This document shows, in pieces, positions 38,451 through 42,493 of a DNA stretch of 42,493 nucleotides. Location of the stretch: positions 1 through 42,493 of the forward strand of contig MEOQ01000003.1 in NCBI GenBank assembly GCA_001769275.1, read 5' to 3'. The translations under genes were made by a program, and so were the position numbers. The stretch is from Bacteroidetes bacterium GWF2_43_63. Its GTDB lineage: Bacteria; Bacteroidota; Bacteroidia; Bacteroidales; DTU049. Numbering within the stretch: position 1 is the first letter of the stretch; the number at the start of each line of letters is the position of its first letter. Below the pieces are notes generated by a model. The model did not search any database, had not been told where the DNA came from, and saw only the letters and a program-made list of their open reading frames with translations.

Positions 38451-40990
38451 TGACTCTCAATGATCTAAATCCCGGTCAAACCGGATTTGTTGTTAAAGTG
38501 CGCGGCAGCGGCGCCTTCCGCAAGCGTGTGATTGAGATGGGCTTTACGGCAGGTCGCAGAGTGGAAGTTGTCCGCAAAGCTCCGCTGCAGGATCCGGTTG
38601 AATATCGTTTGATGGATTATGAAATCAGCCTCCGGCGAAGTGAAGCGCGTTCGATTGAAGTTGTTACTGAGGAAATATTACACGCTGAAATTGATTCCAT
38701 TGAAAGTGGCTTCAACATTAAGGAAAAAATAACGCTGGATGTTCTGGAACACAAAGCCATTCAGCGTTCAAAAGAAATTGATATCGCCATTGTTGGCAAC
38801 CCGAATTGTGGAAAAACGACATTATTCAATTTTGCTTCGGGTTCGACCGAGCATGTTGGTAATTACAGCGGTGTCACGGTGGAAGCCAAAACCGGGTCAT
38901 TTCGTTTTAAAGATTATAAAATAAACCTGATCGACCTGCCGGGCACATACTCGCTTTCTGCCTACAGTCCTGAAGAACTTTTTGTTCGCAAGCAGCTGAT
39001 ATCTTCTCCGCCTGATTTCATTATAAATGTCATTGACGCATCCAACCTCGAGCGAAATCTGTTTCTTACAACCCAGTTAATTGAGCTTGACATTCCCGTT
39101 GTGGTGGCTCTGAATATGCATGATGAATTGCTGGCAAAAGGCGATTTATTCGATTACAAACAGTTGGGCGAAATGCTGGGAATTCAGTTCCAGCCTACCG
39201 TTGGACACAGAAACAAAGGTGTCAATGAGCTGCTATCGAAAGTGGTAGAATTGTACGAGAATCAAAATATATCAGTTCGTAAAGCTGAGATTCGATTTGT
39301 AATGGAGATTGAAAATGCCATCGATGCTATCTCTGAGCAGATGGCCGAGAGTCATTTTTTGAAAGAGGTAATTTCTTCGAGGTTCTATGCAATCAAACTA
39401 CTTGAAAAAGATAAAGAGGCTTTGGCCGCTGCATCGCGCACTGGTTTCGAGCAAGTGATGGAAGTTGCACAACGCGAATCGGATAATATCGCAGCCATTT
39501 ATCACACCGATACAGAGTCGCTGATAGCCGATGCACGTTATGGTTTTATTGCAGGTGCGCTGAAAGAGACCTACCGGCCTGGTATAAGAAAGGAATCATT
39601 TACATCGGTAACGCAACGGATCGACCGCATTCTGACTCATCGTTTCTTTGGTTTTCCGATATTTCTTTTTTTCATCTGGCTCATGTTTTTCTCCACTTTC
39701 TTTGTCGGGTCCTTTCCGATGCACTGGATGGAGCTTGGGGTTGGCTGGATTGGTCATCAGATCTCCGCTGTGATTCAGGATGGCTGGTTCAAGGATTTAC
39801 TGGTTGATGGAATCATTGGAGGCGTTGGCGGTGTTCTTGTATTTCTTCCAAACATTCTCATTCTTTTTCTTTTTATTGCCATCATGGAAGACACCGGCTA
39901 CATGGCTCGTATCGCCTTTCTGATGGACAAAGTTATGCATCGAATTGGTCTTCATGGCAAGTCCTTTATTCCTATGATCATGGGCTTTGGATGCAATGTG
40001 CCGGCCATTATGGCAACCCGCACGCTTGAAAATCCGACCGACCGGTTGCTGACTATTCTCATCAATCCTTTTATGTCGTGCAGTGCGCGGCTTCCTGTGT
40101 ATATCCTCGTTATCGGCGCATTGTTTCCGCGCAACGAAGTTGCTATTTTATTTCTTGTTTATTCAATCGGTGTCTTGTTCGCGGTTTTGTTTTCATTGCT
40201 TTTCAAGAAAACAATTTTCCGAAAAACCGAAGCGCCCTTTGTGATGGAGCTGCCTCCATATCGCATGCCTACTCATCATGCCATTTTCCGGCATATGTGG
40301 TTTCGAGCGTCGCAATATTTGAAAAAAATGGGAGGAATTATTCTATTTGCTTCTGTGCTTATCTGGGCGTTGGGTTATTTCCCAAGAAATCAGGAGGTGC
40401 CGGTCGAATTAAAAACTGAGCTCGAAATGGTCTCCAGCCAATTGGCCAGTACCGACGAAATTCAATTGAATAAAGCAACAATTTTGGTTGACAGCAATTC
40501 TCTGTTAATGCGTCAGTCACAGCTTGAACAGCAGATTGAATACGAGCGGCAGCAAAACAGCTACATAGGTCGTATTGGAAAGTTTATTCAGCCGGTTATG
40601 GAACCACTTGGTTTCGACTGGCGTTTGTCGGTGAGTCTTGTTGCCGGAATCGCAGCTAAGGAAGTGGTTGTTTCTACCATGTCTGTTTTATTTGCCAGCG
40701 ACCATAAAATGGAAGATGGTGGTCGCATTGCGGCAATTAAACAGCCTGCCGGGAAGTCGCTTGGCGAGCATCTTACAGCTGATGTGAACGGAGGACCCGT
40801 TCTCAATCCGGTTACCGGATTTGCATTTCTGATGTTTGTGCTGTTGTATTTCCCTTGTGTCGCAGTGGTTGCGGCCATCCGCAAGGAAACCGGCGGTTGG
40901 AAATGGGCGCTGTTTACCGTAGGTTATACTACAGCTGTAGCCTGGCTGGTAGCTTTTGCGGTTGTGCAGATTGGATGCTTATTTTATTAA
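38450..40990 (+). CDS. feoB: FeoA-FeoB fusion ferrous iron transporter
   Basis: This 846-residue protein has a FeoA (SH3-like) domain at residues about 1-75 (LNPGQTGFVVKVRGSGAF, then RVIEMGFTAGRRVEVV). The FeoB G-domain follows: G1 GNPNCGKTT (116-124), a G2 threonine in GVTVEAKTG, G3 DLPG (162-165) and G4 NMHD (221-224). The membrane part (about 395-846) holds the gate motifs of FeoB, including FLPNILILFLFIAIMEDTGY and GFGCNVPAIMATRTLE. It moves Fe2+ across the inner membrane with GTP binding and hydrolysis; FeoA-FeoB fusion is common in Bacteroidota. Iron supply would also serve the diiron hemerythrin and redox enzymes nearby, although they are not in the same operon. Confidence 0.97.
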   Translation: MTLNDLNPGQTGFVVKVRGSGAFRKRVIEMGFTAGRRVEVVRKAPLQDPVEYRLMDYEISLRRSEARSIEVVTEEILHAEIDSIESGFNIKEKITLDVLEHKAIQRSKEIDIAIVGNPNCGKTTLFNFASGSTEHVGNYSGVTVEAKTGSFRFKDYKINLIDLPGTYSLSAYSPEELFVRKQLISSPPDFIINVIDASNLERNLFLTTQLIELDIPVVVALNMHDELLAKGDLFDYKQLGEMLGIQFQPTVGHRNKGVNELLSKVVELYENQNISVRKAEIRFVMEIENAIDAISEQMAESHFLKEVISSRFYAIKLLEKDKEALAAASRTGFEQVMEVAQRESDNIAAIYHTDTESLIADARYGFIAGALKETYRPGIRKESFTSVTQRIDRILTHRFFGFPIFLFFIWLMFFSTFFVGSFPMHWMELGVGWIGHQISAVIQDGWFKDLLVDGIIGGVGGVLVFLPNILILFLFIAIMEDTGYMARIAFLMDKVMHRIGLHGKSFIPMIMGFGCNVPAIMATRTLENPTDRLLTILINPFMSCSARLPVYILVIGALFPRNEVAILFLVYSIGVLFAVLFSLLFKKTIFRKTEAPFVMELPPYRMPTHHAIFRHMWFRASQYLKKMGGIILFASVLIWALGYFPRNQEVPVELKTELEMVSSQLASTDEIQLNKATILVDSNSLLMRQSQLEQQIEYERQQNSYIGRIGKFIQPVMEPLGFDWRLSVSLVAGIAAKEVVVSTMSVLFASDHKMEDGGRIAAIKQPAGKSLGEHLTADVNGGPVLNPVTGFAFLMFVLLYFPCVAVVAAIRKETGGWKWALFTVGYTTAVAWLVAFAVVQIGCLFY

Positions 40991-41027
40991 TTAACGAAAA
41001 ATACATGGTATTTGGCGATTAAATGAT

Positions 41028-41035
41028 TAGATTTG
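41028..41035 (+). promoter_or_regulatory. -7 box for the 41052 gene
   Basis: TAGATTTG matches TAnnTTTG, 16 bp before the ATG at 41052. Confidence 0.45.
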
Positions 41036-41051
41036 TGTAAAATTCAAAATC

Positions 41052-41642
41052 ATGAAATTCGTCATCGCATTTGTTATTCTGGTGTTTTCATATTCGGTTA
41101 CTTTTGCTGATTCTCCGCTGACTTCCACCCAATTCTACAAGGCCTACGAAGGTTCTCCAAAGGTGCAGGAAGCGCTGAAATGCAACGGCGTTCTTTCCGA
41201 AGATTTGATGAAATTTCTGAATTCGAAAAAAAACAGCATCGCTTTGAAAATGGCTGTCATCAACGCTATCGGCTGGAATTTCGATGGTCTTGACAATTAC
41301 ACCAGCTACAATAATTTTCTTGGAAAGAAAAAAGGCAAGGGATCACTTAAGGCTGATAATCTGCTATGTCTTGCTTATTTGAAAGCAATGGGTGGTTATT
41401 TCGATTGCGCCGATGCCCTCAGAATGGCCGACGAAGCGCTGGCGTTGAATCCGCAATCCTATACTTTCAATATTATCCATGGCCTCATAAAAGCGCAGGT
41501 ATTGTTCGATGTGAGCTGGTGCGAATTGTGGAATGCAACGGATATTGTGCGCAACAATACCAGTCTCAATAGAGACATGAATGCGGAAGCCATCCGGATT
41601 ATTTTTGAATACATGGATCTTTATGAAAATGAATGTGAGTGA
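41052..41642 (+). CDS. Small secreted protein, unknown function
   Basis: This 196-residue protein has a signal peptide (1-19, ending TFAD). The mature part is helical, with a TPR-like segment (ADNLLCLAYLKAMGGYFDCA, then DALRMADEALALNPQSYTFN). Five cysteines lie in the mature part, among them C104, C118 and C157, which may form disulfides in the periplasm. I recognise no family. It starts behind its own -7 box and ends 24 bp before the peroxiredoxin ATG, so the two may form a transcript. Confidence 0.7.
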   Translation: MKFVIAFVILVFSYSVTFADSPLTSTQFYKAYEGSPKVQEALKCNGVLSEDLMKFLNSKKNSIALKMAVINAIGWNFDGLDNYTSYNNFLGKKKGKGSLKADNLLCLAYLKAMGGYFDCADALRMADEALALNPQSYTFNIIHGLIKAQVLFDVSWCELWNATDIVRNNTSLNRDMNAEAIRIIFEYMDLYENECE

Positions 41643-41666
41643 TTAACTATCTAAATTATAAATGCT

Positions 41667-42374
41667 ATGGAAGAAAAAGTAAATTCAATGCCGCGTATCG
41701 GCGAAAGAGCGCCTGAGTTCAAGGCCGTAACAACACAAGGTGAAATAAATTTTCCGGCTGACTACAAAGGAAGCTGGGTGATACTTTTTAGTCATCCTGC
41801 AGACTTTACACCGGTGTGTACTTCGGAATTCATGACTTTTGCAAGCATGGAAAAGCAGTTCAACGAAGCCAATTGCAAACTGGTTGGACTTTCGGTTGAC
41901 GGCTTGTACAGCCACATTGCATGGTTGCGTACCATCAAGGAAAAAATTGAGTACAAAGGGATGAAGAATGTGGAAGTTACTTTCCCGCTCATCGAAGATA
42001 TTACCATGGAAGTAGCTCTGAAGTATGGAATGATGATGCCCGGCGAAAGCAATACCAAAGCGGTTCGCGCGGTATTTGTGATTGACCCGAAAGGATTTAT
42101 CCGCACCATCATTTATTATCCGCTAAGTCTCGGACGTAATTTTGATGAGCTTTATCGTGTTGTGTTGGCGCTGCAGACTGCCGATGAGTTTGGCATTGCT
42201 ACTCCCGCCGACTGGCGTCCTGGCGATGACGTTATTGTTCCAACGGCCGGTTCATGCGGTGTTGCAAAAGAACGCATGGAAAACAAAGATGCTGACACGC
42301 ATTGCTACGATTGGTTTTTCTGCACAAAAAAACTTGACAAAGACACTGTGCTGAAGAAAATTCTAAAGAAGTAA
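41667..42374 (+). CDS. Peroxiredoxin, Prx6/AhpC-like
   Basis: This 235-residue cytoplasmic protein carries the peroxidatic cysteine C51 in SHPADFTPVCTSEF, the PxxxTxxC active site of peroxiredoxins. LVGLSVDGLYSHIAWLRTIK and VRAVFVIDPKGFIRTIIYYP are typical of the Prx6 subgroup, as are the length and the long C-terminal arm. The arm holds two more cysteines (C217 region in CYDWFFC), as in the archaeal-type enzymes where a C-terminal cysteine can resolve the disulfide. It reduces H2O2 and organic peroxides. A methionine at residue 8 (MPRIGERAPEF) is an alternative start. No clear terminator follows to the window end. Confidence 0.95.
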   Translation: MEEKVNSMPRIGERAPEFKAVTTQGEINFPADYKGSWVILFSHPADFTPVCTSEFMTFASMEKQFNEANCKLVGLSVDGLYSHIAWLRTIKEKIEYKGMKNVEVTFPLIEDITMEVALKYGMMMPGESNTKAVRAVFVIDPKGFIRTIIYYPLSLGRNFDELYRVVLALQTADEFGIATPADWRPGDDVIVPTAGSCGVAKERMENKDADTHCYDWFFCTKKLDKDTVLKKILKK

Positions 42375-42493
42375 TTTAAGTATACATGGCACGGATTGCA
42401 AATCATGAGTGTTCGAAACACTGAAAACGATTAAATCATTTTTTGGATTTTTAATTTCAGACAGTTATCAACAAAATATGTTAATAATTCTGT
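42375..42493. other. Downstream intergenic end of the window
   Basis: AT-rich, with a small hairpin AGTGTT/AACACT (42408-42422, CGA loop) not followed directly by a T-run. No gene is seen. Confidence 0.5.

Noticed and set aside
42408-42422. Terminator after the peroxiredoxin gene
   Set aside because: Six-bp stem without a directly following T-run; too weak to call.
1-42493. tRNA, rRNA, CRISPR array or prophage
   Set aside because: I looked for tRNA-like cloverleaf ends, regular spacer-repeat arrays and phage structural genes by eye and found none.

Overview
The window reads as chromosome of a Bacteroidota bacterium, most likely an environmental Bacteroidales-like lineage. The evidence is a set of family traits: three secreted proteins end in type A type-IX-secretion (T9SS) sorting domains, FeoA and FeoB are fused in one polypeptide, a streptopain-like C10 protease is present, many genes are preceded by the Bacteroidota promoter motif TAnnTTTG, and Shine-Dalgarno sequences are largely absent. 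No rRNA, tRNA, CRISPR array or intact insertion sequence is visible. An 87-base tail at the left edge may be the end of a transposase gene.

Layout. 1-2218 is an AT-rich accessory strip: a repeat-filled gap, a YwqK/MORN-like secreted protein with a recent 60-bp internal duplication, and a small membrane protein. A ~127-bp repeat sits at the same distance behind each of these two genes. 2244-8030 (minus) is a tight five-gene envelope operon: membrane-anchored M23 protein, APC amino-acid permease, lipoprotein, M23-LysM endopeptidase and SxxK/SDN serine hydrolase. It diverges from alaS (8111-10720). 10753-15017 holds a nitroreductase, small unknowns, a beta/gamma-crystallin plus leucine-rich-repeat protein, a lectin-fold lipoprotein and a stand-alone TfoX C-terminal domain, with scattered palindromic repeats.

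15111-23550 (minus) is the most interesting region. It is a seven-gene, overlapping operon that looks like an exopolysaccharide synthesis and export system: anchored unknown, degenerate CheY-like receiver, TPR-YaiO outer-membrane barrel, HEAT-like membrane protein, processive GT2 synthase, bacteriohemerythrin, and a T9SS-exported TIM-barrel glycoside-hydrolase-like protein. The YaiO plus GT2 pairing resembles the E. coli yaiO/yaiP neighbourhood. The receiver, hemerythrin and T9SS hydrolase suggest an oxygen- or NO-responsive polymer system that I do not recognise as a described one.

23551-24113 is a gap with two inverted copies of a ~60-bp palindromic element. 24114-28457 contains a TPR protein, an AT-rich Ntn-hydrolase (choloylglycine hydrolase/penicillin acylase type) and a YfcC-like carrier. 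28708-34790 (plus) holds tex, a decayed dinD, a DUF1016 PD-(D/E)XK nuclease, an M14 carboxypeptidase and exonuclease III. 34795-42374 holds a BNR/T9SS protein, a C10 protease with CUB and T9SS domains, a terminator, feoAB behind a possible metal-regulator operator, a small secreted protein and a Prx6-type peroxiredoxin.

Start codons were moved inward from the longest reading frame where a signal peptide, family alignment, promoter or stop/start overlap favoured it. All functional calls come from reading the sequence; no database search was run.
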